Shown piece by piece: positions 35,395 through 47,345 of a stretch of 64,000 nt of DNA. The stretch is from Camellia lanceoleosa (Eukaryota; Streptophyta; Magnoliopsida; Ericales; Theaceae): the NCBI GenBank assembly GCA_025200525.1, contig CM045762.1, positions 120,964,979-121,028,978 on the forward strand, given 5' to 3'. The position numbers were made by a program, and so were the translations under genes. The stretch's first letter is position 1. The number at the start of each line of letters is the position of its first letter. The notes beneath the pieces were generated by a model, which saw only the letters and a program-made list of their open reading frames with translations, did no database searches and was not told the DNA's origin.

Positions 35395-38300
35395 GCAGAG
35401 GCCAATTCTGGAGCCCTCTATGTGGATCATTAATGAATGCCTTAACCATTTCTGCTCTGGACGCACTGGCTGTTATCCCATCCATCGAGCCTTTAACCTC
35501 CATGTTATTTGCGTACTGCCGCATGATGAAGCATACCATAACAGCGCAATCTGGACTGCCAATTGCCAACACGTTAACAGGTTAATCAACATGACCAAAC
35601 CAAAAACATAACTTGACAAAAAATATGACATATTTAAAACAGAGTTCCAATTTAAACATACGATTCCAGGTGTTGTTGGGGACAATCACCCAAAGCCTCC
35701 AATGGCCTGTCTATATTCTCCGATGTGACACCCACAATGGATTGCACTTTGCCTGGTACCCGTTTTGTGTAATCGATGACCCACTGTTTCTGTGTTAGGT
35801 AACATGACCCAATCAGTCATACTGAACACACCCTATCACCCTATACGCAGCACACGCACAACTGAACACATACATGTAGCAACTATTCACTTGTACTTAC
35901 CACTTTCACCGCCTCAGCAAAATGATCATCTCGGCTCCCTTTATGCGTTTTGATTGAGTTGTAGTATGTCCATGTCCCCGAGTCTGAATCGTACACCATG
36001 GTCGTCCAATGATTTGCATGGTATATAGGGTAATGGACGTATCTGCACCCAAATGCAACAGTCATGTGCACATCCAGGTAATTGTCCTTCGACGTTATGC
36101 TTCAGTTTCTCATCATATCCTACAAAAAATTGCAAACTAATTAAAAACCCACAACTCCACTGCCCATATGTCGGGGAAAAATGCACAACACTATCTAACA
36201 ACGTAACAATACTCATAATACCACATACATACCGAACACACACTGCTGTGGAAGTAAGACTTGCTGAAATTAGCACAATTAACAGCCACTACGTTCTGTG
36301 CACTTTTTAATATTTCAGCGTATGCGTCAATAACCTACCAACACAAATTATTCACATTTTCCAAATACATTAGCCGTACAAAACAATCCTCCTAACTCTT
36401 TCTTGAAAAACATGTAATCCAACAAAATGACGTAACTGATGATGTGCGCATATCGACAAAATCACATCATACTTACATTACCGGCAGTCGCCTCCCCTTG
36501 TACAAAGGACTGGATGTCTTTGAAATTAACGTGCACACCATACTCTGCTGCACTCCATATCACAGCCCTACGCCAAATCACAATCACATAAGAATAATTC
36601 AAATGTAATAAATAATGTCACAGAAAAACACAACATTCAAAATAAGAAACGAGTACGTTACCCGTCCCCTTCAAATGTGTACACCACCTCCAACAGTTTC
36701 TGTTCATCTTCAGCCAACAATTTCCAAACCGGATACCGATTTTTCATTCCAAAGCCAGCCCATGTTTTATGCTGTCTCTCGTCGTCTTCAATGTTAACTA
36801 CATCCTCATTTCTGATTTTGGATATATTGCCATCATCTTTTGACTGTTTGCAACACTTCACCAACCCAGGACACTCGTACTCCTGTAACCTCCACGTTCG
36901 CCTAACTTTGCTTTTCACACGCCGCACCAATGATGTGATGTTTGGTTCCTCCAAATTCACAAAGTCTATTACCCTGTCCACCACCTTAATGCCTGGCCTA
37001 TCAAGAACATGTTTAATGTTCAAATTGTGCTCTGTTGCTGCTGCATTACTTGTGCCACCAGAATTGCTTTTACTTTTTCCCTCCACTGGAGTCCATACCC
37101 TAGCACATAACGTTGACAGCTGATTTACAACTCCATACTTGCTCCCCACCATTACGTTTTGTCCACCACCTACGGTATTACCTACATCAACCTGAACAAT
37201 GCTTGCATCGTTCAATTCAGAACTGTTACCTACGACATTTGCCATGTTATTCACCGGACCATCCGTCTGATTTCCACCCCGTTGGTCTGTTGACGTGCCA
37301 TGACTTTTAGTTGTGTTCCTAGCCAGCTGCATTACCTCATGCGCCTCGTACTCGTCAACCTGGTCCTCCAACCGTGCCACTGTTGTTTTCATCTCCGACA
37401 CTAGGGCATTCAAACGTGCAATTTCAGCATCCTTTAAACTGATGGCAGTTTCGAACCCCATACACAAATTTGCAGCTTGTGAACCAAGTGCGCGTTCCAT
37501 GCTTGTAACCTTACATTCAAGTTCACGTATACATTCTGATTTCTATCTCAATTCTTCTTCCAACTCTGCTACTCTGTCACGCGCTTCATTTATGTTATTG
37601 CTACCAATGCCTCCTTCTTTATCTGTATCCTTAGCTGGTTGCGTAGTTGACAAATCCAACAGATTTGGGAACAACACTGGCCACTCTTCACCTCCTACAA
37701 CTGCGCCCAATCCACGCTTCCTAACACACTTTTTGCCTCCATCGTACGTGTCTGCCTCGTCCATCATTATGCCTTTCTCAACCTGGACCCCTGCAGATGA
37801 GTCCACTTGCCAACAGTTCAAACTTGGTTCTACAACTTCAGCAGCAACATCGTTACGTGGCACATCGACATGCACCGACACTGGCTGTACATCTAGCACT
37901 TTGCCTTCTGTCCTCATACATCCAACACTTAACAATGTCGTTCCTATTTTATACCGTTCAAGAATTGCGCCCTTCAGTTTACCGCACCTTACCTGCCAAA
38001 CACATTACAAAATTGTTAACGACTCCAACATGTACCATCCACTTAAACCATACAACTCAGCCTCCTATGTCATACCTCAAACTGTCTTCCACTACTCAAG
38101 TCGACCCCTTCCATTTTTGTCGTCAAATTTGCAATGTTCCATCTGCAGAACCTTGGCAGCACACTGCGTCGTTCCGGCTCGATGAGGTTCGTGTGTTCAC
38201 AAATAAAAAACTGCAGTACATTTGAAAGCACATTCATTAACATGACATGCTAATAACCTAATCCAAACATTATATTCAGTAAATAAAATAGTACATTAAA

Positions 38301-39092
38301 AAAAATAACACATTAACTTACGAGTAATACGACAACACATTCGGTTACCCTTTCTGGCCGATCATGAAACTCGTTCAGTGATGCAATCAATGCGCGTATT
38401 ACGACAGCCTCAATCATACAACTCAGATGCACTTTAGTTTGTCAATAACTCGGACGAACGCCCACCCGATAGACTCTCCGGTCGTTGTAAAAAACAGTTT
38501 TGCACATATATAATGACAGCAGCTCCACGACATCTTCCTCGTCATTACGACTATTTCCTTGTACTACATCATCCAATAGTTCTTTAATTTTTTTGCACGA
38601 TATCCTCCCGACAATATTGTAGCAACGTTGAATAAAATCTGATGGTGGCCTCAATCCATGAGCTAAATCGAGCTGGTCCACGCCGCACTGAATGCCAAAA
38701 ACGAGTCGGATATCACTTCGATGCAATGGAACGCCTTTTCCCCCAATGTAGAATTTTTCATCCTCCGGATTGTATGCCTGCAGTATGCAAAACACTGTCT
38801 CATCGCATTTTTTGTAAGCATTCGGCGACAAGTTGTGTTTGCAGATGGAATTAATTATCGCCCAAAATGGTGTTCTTTGCAGTTGTCATTCATGGGCTGT
38901 TGTCAAATTTATTTCTTGCACGGTTTTAATAACTCCGTTTATATTAGAATGATACGCCAGTCGAGAAGTGTCAACTACCACTTTCTTCATTATATCGGCA
39001 TCCTGTTTTTTCCCCTTGAATGGTATCTTCCCCTGCCTTTTCACAATAATCGGTTTTGACGTGAAATCGGAATTGGCAATGTCACATGACAC
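35390..39092 (-). pseudogene. ULP1-like C48 peptidase gene of the MULE
   Basis: Multi-exon minus-strand gene. Segments in order are 39092-about 38345 ('...FYIGGKGVPLHRSDIRLVFGI...'), an exon near 38215-38075, then 37980-36658 (linker with coiled coil and basic 'RRVKSKVRRTW'). Short exons follow near 36570-36480, 36335-36230 and 36120-35903, then one near 35800-35665 and the last, about 35580-35390. The catalytic His is in 'HANHWTTMVYD' and the catalytic Cys in 'SPDCAVMVC', the ULP1/C48 order. Such proteases cleave SUMO-like proteins; plant MULEs carry them without a proven role. Stops at 38886 (TGA), 38442, 37543 and in the His exon are mostly explained by C-to-T changes. The 5' end and some splice sites are uncertain. 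Confidence 0.78.
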
Positions 39093-39192
39093 ACCACCAC
39101 TTTTTTTCTGTGGTGACTACCTCAAAATCACCCCTACACAAATAGTAAACAGCACTCAAAAAATTAAAAACACCAGTGTTTACTAACATAAC

Positions 39193-40412
39193 ACGTTCAT
39201 GTCACACTATTAAATTCACATAAGCAACAACAACCTGCAGACTTACACATTAACATTGTACACCAAACATAACAACATACCAAACAACGTACCCAACATG
39301 CCAAAGTGACACTGTCAACATACTTGACAGGAAAAAGAACATCACAGAAACAGAGACAATGCTACAATAGATCACTAACATCGTCTTCCCAATGTACCGA
39401 ACAACATCATCAACATACCGGACAACACAATACCACAATACAGAACATCACAGAAACAGAGCCATCAAACATCAAGTCCAACAGCCAGGACTTGAACCAA
39501 AAATAAATAAATAAATAAACACTACGACATGACATTGCCTTAATATAAAAACATCATGAAAACTTAAACATTAACATTGTCTAACCAACATAATCAATAA
39601 CAACATGAAAACAACATTGAAACATTAACATCCCACACTGTGCCATTGCAATAACCACCAACATCATAGCCACATAATTAACACATTAACATCACTAACA
39701 TTGTCTAACCAACAACATCATCAAAACATAATTAAAACATTAACATTACACACCGGCACATTGCTAACATCATTCCCTAAAATAGTACCCACCACCGTCA
39801 TCAAACCCAACATAACATCCCACAACCACACACCCACACCCAATTCGAAACATAAACATCGAACTTAAACCCTATCCACAACCACAAATCCTCTCCAAAA
39901 CCAAAACAATAACATTAATACCCCACAAGAATGTTCTCCGCATAAAAAAAAAACACCTTCAATAATTAAAAACAAAAACGGTCAAATATAACATACCACC
40001 ACTTTGTTTTGTCATTCTCAGACGTCCCCTCACGTAACACCTTCTTCCAATCCTTATCTCAAGCGCAGGTGGATATCGAATTATACGACGTCCCTACGCT
40101 TCAACCACAATGTCTTCCCACTGAACGTCACCACCACAACGTTGCTAGATTATTTCAATTGAAGGGTTTCTGTAATGTAGAAACCTTGCCCCAAACAGAC
40201 TCGCCTTCCGTTTTCAGATGTAGATTTCCTTCTGAAACCCCAAATCTTTCCTTTGAATCGTACCTTAGCACCGCCGAATCAGGGAACCACTAATGTAACA
40301 GCACACGAAACTGCTTGCCTATCTCCGTAATTTCACATTACTAAATTACCAACATTGCCCATTACTCTTGCAAGTGACGACCACAATGTTTATGCCCTCA
40401 ATGGTCAATTTC
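39193..40412. other. Right subterminal region of the MULE
   Basis: AC/AT-rich with many AACATTAACAT and AACAACATCA phrases. Small frames (for example 40009-40293) are not convincing genes. The first exon or promoter of the protease gene may lie here. Confidence 0.5.
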
Positions 40413-40417
40413 CATAT

Positions 40418-41536
40418 TGAAAAATCTAGAAACCCCCTAGATGTTAATTTGTGATTATGTATCAATTTTAAGCAGAATATAAAAATCCCAATCAAACAAT
40501 CAAGAGAAAGAGACAAAGATTTTACTTGGAAAAACCACAATTGGTCACCTTCCAATTGTGATCAAAAAACCACGGGCCACAGCCACCAGAACAATCCACT
40601 AAGAAGATATAAAGGAATTACACAGGTATCACTCTCAATTATCTAGCGAATTCACAACGCCTAATTGAACCAACCTCTATGTGCCTCTTCCAATCCCACC
40701 TTCAGCACGGAATTGTCTTTCTGATGAGCCACTCCGGATTCCACCACCGAAGCTTTGGATCAATTCTTGAGAATCCACAACCGAAGAACAACTCTCTTTT
40801 GTGTAACAAACAAAACCTTTGATGTAGCCTTTTCGGACCATGAGTTGAATACTCAATAAGACATCAAAGAAAAAAAATATCCCCAGATATAAACCTTTAA
40901 GGACCAAAAAGAAGATCTGGAGGAATAATTAATGAGTAGTCTAGTTTTGGGAGAAAACCAACTACTTATAAAGAACCAAAATAATCCTTGTCTTGGAAGG
41001 AATCCAACTTCCTGTAGAACACCAAAAGAAATCCTGCTTGAAAGAAACCCACCTCTTTGAAAAAAATCCGGATTCTGAGGCCCGCTCGAGCGAGGCTTTC
41101 CTGGCTCGAGCGAGGAGAGTAAATTTCGTGATTTCTACTAGTGCCTTCGCTCGAGCGACGGATTCTTGGCTCGAGCGACCAACCACTTTCTTTTGGGTTT
41201 TGTATGGGCGCAATCCTTGGATCGGGCGGGCATTCCTTGGCTCGGCGAGCAAGCCTTAGCTCGGCGAGCACTCCTTGGCTCGGCGAAAGCAACGGTGACA
41301 TGCAATTTTGAATGCAAATTTGAATTTTGCTTCGAATTGTGCCGGGCAAATCGACCCGTAATAATCAGCGAAGTGGCAATCTTGAAAGCATTAACATCAC
41401 AAACTTCTCTGCATGGCTCGATTCGGGTTGGATTCGCATCTAAAAAACTCATAGCCTCACTGAAATAAAAGTGCGAAAATAAATACATCTGAAAGGAGTT
41501 TTGTCAAACGGGGTTGCCAAGAATAAAAACCTAACA
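40418..41536 (-). mobile_element. Solo LTR nested in the MULE (1.1 kb)
   Basis: Minus strand begins TGTTAGGTTTTTATTC and ends GATTTTTCA. It is flanked by CATAT at 40413-40417 and 41537-41541. A TATA box (CTTTATAAG) lies at 40975-40983 on the minus strand. The 'GAGACAAAGATTTTACTTGGAAAAACC'-type stretch near 40515-40545 resembles parts of copia-type LTRs, but I cannot fix the family. There is no internal coding region, hence solo. Confidence 0.8.
41075..41290. repeat. GCTCGAGCGA / GGCTCGGCGAGC repeats
   Basis: About eight short GC-rich units in the U3 of the nested solo LTR. They are first of the palindromic type CTCGAGCGA, then CTCGGCGAGCA. They are upstream of the minus-strand TATA box, so they may be enhancer repeats. 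Confidence 0.75.
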
Positions 41537-41638
41537 CATATAATGGGACTGTTCGGTTCATAAGAAAACATTTGGGACTAAACAATGTATAAGTTGATAA
41601 ATTGGGACTTATTGGTGCATCACCCTTACGAAAATTTG

Positions 41639-41890
41639 AAAAAAAAAAAAAAGTTTACTGAATACTAAAACAAAATTATATATTTTTTTATTTTCTATTT
41701 TTCATTTCTTGCGTTTATAATAATTTTTTACATCACACATGGAGCTAATGTATTGGTGATGTGGCAGATTTTTTTTTTTTTTTTTTTTTTTAATGAAAGT
41801 TAGTTTAAGAGTAAAGTGAGAAGGATTTGCAAACATGAAAGGTCAAAGTGGGAAAAATAAAACTTAAAGGATCAAAATAAGAAATGGGGG
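41639..41890. mobile_element. Foldback element II, outer right arm
   Basis: Pairs with 25930-26180. The last 30 bp or so of the left end (GGGTAAATTACACTTTGCC...) have no match here, so the right end is eroded or replaced and the target duplication is not visible. A pure T run lies at about 41770-41791. Confidence 0.7.
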
Positions 41891-43370
41891 AAAATTCTAT
41901 AGAATCACACACTTGATTAGCTCAGTGCACATCTTTTCTCAATACACACACCTATTAATTTATTTATTGATTAATTTTCTCAATCCACACACTAAAAATT
42001 ACAATTATATCCTTCTCTCATAACTATTGCGTACACACCACTTAACCCTTATTTCCACACTTTTGATTTACCCAACTTCCACATTTGCAACACTGCTGAA
42101 ACTAGTAGTGCCCCTGTTCCGCCTAGTGTTTGTTTCAGCAATTTGATAACTGGTTGGACCTGGAGAAATAAAGAGTCATAAGCAATTTATGTTCTTGGTT
42201 TGTGTGTATTGCAATGTATTGCTGCAACCAATTGGTATGTAATCTATTCTACTGAGAGATATGGTATCAGTTTATTTGTTAATCTGCAATATTACAAATT
42301 CAATGAATCTTGTTCATTTATTAGTACCTTATATGAGCCCAACAATCTGTCATGAACCAGTATCTGCAAGAAAGACATCGTAAGTTATCAATAGAAATTA
42401 GGGTTTATTTTTTTTAATTCAAAAGGTATACATTGAAATTTTTTTTGTTTTTAAAAGATGTATACGTTGAATTTTTTCATATAATATTATGGGTGTTGGT
42501 GGATATCTATTATGGTCATTTTAATTTTGGATATAATTGTTAATAAATTAAAATTTTATTAAATGTGTGTTTTGAATTAATTAGGTGTGGAAATAAAAAT
42601 TTTCAGAAATTGATGAAACTTTAGAGAGCAAACTTTAGGTGGAGGCTGGCGAAAAGGTCTGTTAAAGGTAAGGTGGCAGGGAAAGGGAGCTGCAAGTTGA
42701 GGGTGTGGTTGGGTGGATGGGGTCCAAAGAAGTAGGGGGTATAGCTAAGATTAGAGTGGGTTTTCAAAGAAAATAAGGTGAGGAGTAATTTAATTTGGTA
42801 GGATTATTAGAAGGGATGAAATTAGGAGAATATTATGGGGGACTATGACCTCCCTATTTTTATAAAAAATATTGTTTGTTATAGCACTTTAAAAATATAT
42901 ATATCATTTTATACATAAAATGGCCTCCTAGTATAAAAAAATGCATATCTTATAATTCTCCCATCTTGCCTTTTTTTTTTTTTTTTTTCCATTTTGTACT
43001 AAAAAAAACTTCTGCATCCTATTAGAAATTGCTTCTATGGTATTTAATTTTTTTTTCTATGTATATATAATTTATCTATCATATTATACATACATGTATA
43101 TTTGTGTATTTGATGATTTTTTTTTTTTTCCCGACCCCTTCGTAAATGAAATCCTAGTTTCGTCAGCAGCACTCATTCATAATTCAATCCCATGGAGATT
43201 AGGTTGTGAAAAAACTATTTATTCCTACTGTATATAAATAACAAAACTTCCTCTTATGTAATGAGGATTTTTATGAAATTTTCTACATTTAGTGTTAATT
43301 AATTAGTGTAAAACAATATTTTCTAGTATTTAACTTTATTTTAATTGCATTTCATTTCTTATCAATGCGA
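41891..43370. other. AT-rich spacer
   Basis: About 1.5 kb with homopolymer T runs (42971-42988, 43123-43130). I see no gene, RNA gene or clear element boundary. Confidence 0.5.
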
Positions 43371-43544
43371 GTTCAATTTCCTTTCATGCTTACACTCCAT
43401 TTGAATTTTTATTTATTTTCATATCTAGCAAAATTATTGGATAAAAAAAATTGAGGAGTTCAATTTCCTTTCATGCTTACACTCCATTTGAATTTTTATT
43501 TATTTTCATATCTAGCAAAATTATTGGATAAAAAAAATTGAGGA
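43371..43544. repeat. Perfect 87-bp tandem duplication
   Basis: 43371-43457 and 43458-43544 appear identical (start GTTCAATTTCCTTTCATGC). Identity implies a recent event. Confidence 0.9.
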
Positions 43545-43779
43545 GACATTTGTGAAGGAAATGGAAAATAGAAAAGTAAAATTGATCACATACTAGTTAG
43601 ATTGTGGGGTTGCACATTAACGGTGGTGTTATATCCAACAATCCAACTTGCTCCTTGTGAATGGATCTTCAACCCTCTTTCTATCTCACCTTGTGTGTAG
43701 CAACTTTAGGATGATTGGTTCCTTCACACGCATCAATTAATGATTATAGTTTGGGGTAAGCCCAAACCTATTGTATGTT

Positions 43780-44203
43780 GAGGAAATATCATTTTGTCTT
43801 TCAAATTATCACGCGTTTTTCACATTGATCCTTATATTTCGATTTATTTAATTTAGTATTTAAACTTTCTATAAATTGATCAATTAGACCCCTGCCATCA
43901 TCTTCCGTCTACAATTAGACAGAATATGCTGATGTGACATTTAAAATTTTATTTTATCCCCTAAACTATACATTAAAAATCAATTTACCTCCTAAATTAA
44001 AAATCAATTTACCTCCAAACTAAACTTTAAAAATCAATTTGCCCCCACATCAGCACATTCCGTCCAATTGTGGATGGAAGGTGACGACAGGAGTCTGATT
44101 GATTAATTTGTGAAAAGTTCAAGTACTAAATTAAAATAAATCGAAGTATAGGGATCAACATGAAAAACGCGTTATAGTTTGAAAGGAAAAATGATATTTA
44201 CTC
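43780..44203. mobile_element. MULE-type foldback MITE (424 bp)
   Basis: The two halves are long inverted repeats starting GAGGAAATATC and GAGTAAATATC. The arms pair along 'CACGCGTTTTTCA..TTGATCC.TATA.TTCGATTTATTT'. Perfect 9-bp target duplication TTGTATGTT (43771-43779, 44204-44212). A 9-bp duplication and arms starting with G indicate Mutator mobilisation. No coding capacity. Confidence 0.88.
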
Positions 44204-44285
44204 TTGTATGTTTGCGAAAGAAGTTTAGAGTGTAACATAGTGAAAACACTTGGAGGAGTTTTTGTAATAGTTTTGATTTGCATGC

Positions 44286-45166
44286 TGAGTGGGGAGATTT
44301 CCATCTGTTAGTACGGCCGAGCAAGAATAACGCCCGGCGTTACAGACTACGTGACGCCGAGCTAATGAGGTAAGTGCGACGGCCGAGCGATCTGCCTTGT
44401 TCGGTTGACTAGGTCAACCGGTAACTTTTGGGGACCGAACTGAAGATTACTAGATCGGTCGAAGTCCGTAGCGGAGATGCAACCGAGCTGAAGGCCTGAC
44501 CGGGCTACGCCACTATCCGCGCAGCCATGGCGAAGCGGTTACGCGTGACCGAGATTGGAGATAAAACGGTTGGAGGCCGGCATGCCTCGCAACCGGTCAA
44601 TCGCGATGAAGTGCATAGGGATAGCTCGGCATGTGCAGTTGGGTTCTTGCCTGGTTCTAAGTCACAAGCTGGCGGAATATAGCACGGTTGCGCGATGGTG
44701 ATTTTCCATAGTGTTTGGCCGGTCATGGTACCTCGGTCAAGGGAGCCACCTGGGCCAATGATGTGGAGGAAAGGACATCCGCTCCACGAACGGCTCAATA
44801 CCGTTAGGCAGTTCTGCATGTACTGGAAGGAGTACAGAACCTTTACACGTGTAGAGCGCTGAAAGGCGAGCACTGCCATCTGTCCAGGAAGGACAATGAG
44901 TAGTCTTGGCGACAATCTCAGCGTGGCAAGCCTAGATATAGAGAAGAAGGGCGAACGTTTTTGGTATGCGATCTAAACAACTCTCTCTCTCTCTCTAAAC
45001 AGTGCTCTTCTTCTTCTTCAAGTGACCTAACTTGATCGTCGGAGGGGCTTTCCGGCACCACCCCCGCCGGGCAGCTCACCGTTTCTGTGTTGCCAGGTGT
45101 GACGCCGTCGAGTGAAGCTTGGAGTACAAGGAGTACGGAACGCAAAGGATATTTCGCCCCCGTACA
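44286..45166 (+). repeat. 5' LTR of element 2
   Basis: 881 bp. It ends with a (CT)n/(CTT)n leader (44981-45025) after a TATA-like AGATATAGAG (about 44934-44943). It differs from the 3' LTR mainly at 44574-44600 and 44795-44930. Confidence 0.95.
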
Positions 45167-45168
45167 AT

Positions 45169-45186
45169 TGGCGCCGTCTGTGGGAA
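45169..45186 (+). other. Primer-binding site of element 2
   Basis: TGGCGCCGTCTGTGGGAA begins 2 bp after the LTR, the usual place for tRNA priming. I do not assign the tRNA. Confidence 0.75.
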
Positions 45187-45233
45187 ATCTTTGATAATCA
45201 ACCCTTGTTCTTCGAGCTTTTTCAGCCGTTTCC

Positions 45234-47345
45234 ATGGCTAACAATGAAGAAGTTCCGCTGTCCGTCGTCGATGGTGTCACTCCGGAGTATGTCCGAAGGA
45301 GAGAAGGCCTCCCTAATGTCCCGGCCATGGCGGGCCTGGAGACTTCCTCGCGAGGAGCGCGCGACAAGCGTGGGAGGAGTCCAGATCGTTCGCGGAGTCC
45401 AGAGGGCCGCCGTCGCCGGGGGGAGTCCCGCGAGGAGCGCCTGGAGCATAAACTCAAAGATCAAGAGGCCCTCATTCAAAGGATGGCGGCGGAGATGGAT
45501 CTCCTGAAGCGTCAAGTGAGGGGGAAGGGTGTTGCTGGAGAGGGCAACCTCAGTGAGCGCACCCCCTCCCCTCGTTCTAGCAGTCGCCGCCAGAGGAGGA
45601 CCCATTCGATCTCAATCACCAGGAATTATGGGGTTGGAGATTCTGACCAGCGAGAAGACAGATCTGTCACGCGCGATAGCACCTATCGCCTCGCCGCTCA
45701 TCGACGACGCGACACTCCTTCCTCCGTTCCAGGACCTCGAGGGGCGTGTTGGAGGAGAGAGCGCGCCGTCGAAGCTCGAGAGGTGCGGCGCTCGAGGTTG
45801 AGCGCTCGGTCCGTTGCGATGAAGAGGTGGCGATGCGGCTCCCAAAGTGATAGCTAACGCCGGTGGACAAGGAGCTAGCGAGACTAATGCCTCTCCATTG
45901 TCACCAGAGATCGAGAGCACCGCTCCTGCCGGATTCCACCAACCGAAATTTACATCAGACGATGGCAAGACCAGACATGCATGTGAGTCATTACTGGCAA
46001 GTAATGGCGGCCACAAGCGACGGACGCCTTGATGTGCCTCATTTTCCCAGCAAGCTTGGGAGAGCTGGGCTTGAAGTGGTTCGAGAGGCTCCCGGAGGGG
46101 AGTATCGAGGGGTGGCAGCAGTTGGCGGAAGCCTTCGTTACCAGATTCAAGACAAACACCCGAACCCCGAAGGAGGTAGACCATCTCCTGGGCGTCAAGA
46201 TGGAATCGGGGAACTCACTGAAGGCATACAATGCAAAGTATTGGGAAACCTACAACGAAATCCTCGACTGCCCCACCAACCTGGCCATCACTCAATACAA
46301 GAGAGGTCTCCCAGTCGGACATAGGCTGAGAGACTCACTCACGATGCATCAACCGACCACCATGGAATCTTTGATGCAGCGGATCAACGAACACATCCGC
46401 GTGGAAGAGGATGCCGCTTCAGCAACCGAGAAGGATAATCCGGTCGCGGTGGACAAGAGAGTAGCGGGGAAAGTTCATTCGGTCGGGCAGGAGGGAAACC
46501 GCCCTACTGACCGATCAAAAGATCATCACCGAGGGACCGGCCAAAATGATAAAAACAAAGGTCGCAGAAATGACCGGGCTGATGCACCCCGCGACGCAGC
46601 AGAAGATGCCAAGAGGAAACTAAAGGCACGGACTGGGATCACTACGGTCTTTAAAATCCCCATCTACCGCATTCTAAGCGAGATCCGTGGGGAGCCCTTT
46701 GTCCGTTGGCCGGCCAAGTTGGGGAGTACGCAGCGTGGCTTCAATCCAAAGTACCGATGCACCTTCCATGAAGAACGGGGGCACCGAACAGAGGATTGTT
46801 TGCCACTCAAACAGCATCTGGAGGAGTTGGTGGCGGCGGGGCATCTCGACCAGTATATTGATGGGGGAGTTAAGGCTGCGCCAACCGGTCAAACCGGGCC
46901 AAACGGAATGGCAGCCTTAGAGGCCCCCCCGCAAGGAGTGATCAACGTCATCCATGGCATCGTTGAACCGGCCAGAGTCTGCGAGCTAAGAGGGATGATC
47001 AAGAAGGCCGAGCACATGAGGGAAGTTCTCTCTGTTCAGCCTGCTGTGAAGAAGGGAAAGACCGAAGAGAAAGATATCCTCACATTTTCGACGAAAGATT
47101 TAGAAAGGATCCAAATGCCGCACAACGACGCCTTGGTGGTGACCCTGCGCGTCAAAGACTTTGAAATCAGGAGAATTTTAATCGACCAGGGAAGTTCGGT
47201 CGAAATCATGTATTATGACGCATTCAAGCAAATGAAGTTGGAAGACAAAGACTTAGCACCAGCTACATCCCCCTTGGTCGGCTTCAATTCACAGCCGGAG
47301 TGGCCAATTGGGAAGATCATTCACGGTCAGCGGGGTCAGTTGTAA
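45234..47345 (+). pseudogene. gag: gag and start of protease, element 2 (frameshifted)
   Basis: ATG at 45234 opens an R/S/E-rich N-terminus with a coiled-coil stretch ('RLEHKLKDQEALIQRMAAEMDLLKRQV'), ending at 45857 after a frame change. From 46029 the retrotransposon gag core is clear ('GLKWFERLPEGSI..WQQLAEAFVTRF'). A C-x2-H-type knuckle ('CTFHEERGHRTEDC', about 46760-46800) and the protease DQGSS motif (about 47187-47203) follow. The protease continuation 'YNLILGRGWLHAM' is in another frame (47300-47482). At least two frameshifts therefore separate gag from pol. Confidence 0.85.

Larger units (their letters stand above)
30499..41629. mobile_element. Mutator-like element with transposase and ULP1-like protease (11.1 kb)
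   Basis: Diverged inverted ends: the left end has 'TTTGGTCCTAAATGTTTTTTTATG.ACC...AGTCCC' and the right end, read in reverse, 'TTTAGTCCCAAATGTTTTCTTATGAACC...AGTCCC'. The flanks are GAAAATTTA (30490-30498) and GAAAATTTG (41630-41638), a 9-bp duplication with one mismatch, as expected for Mutator. It contains a mudrA-like gene on + and a C48 protease gene on -, arranged tail to tail. MULEs with ULP1-like genes are known in plants (Kaonashi-type). A 1.1-kb solo LTR sits near its right end. The transposase has three stops and a lost catalytic Asp, so this copy is not autonomous. Confidence 0.88.

Noticed and set aside
37313..38185. Plus-strand frames opposite the protease gene
   Set aside because: Shadows: the minus strand gives the coherent, spliced ULP1-like protein.
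45529..46324. Other long frames over gag of element 2
   Set aside because: They overlap the true gag in other frames; GC-rich sequence opens all frames by chance.
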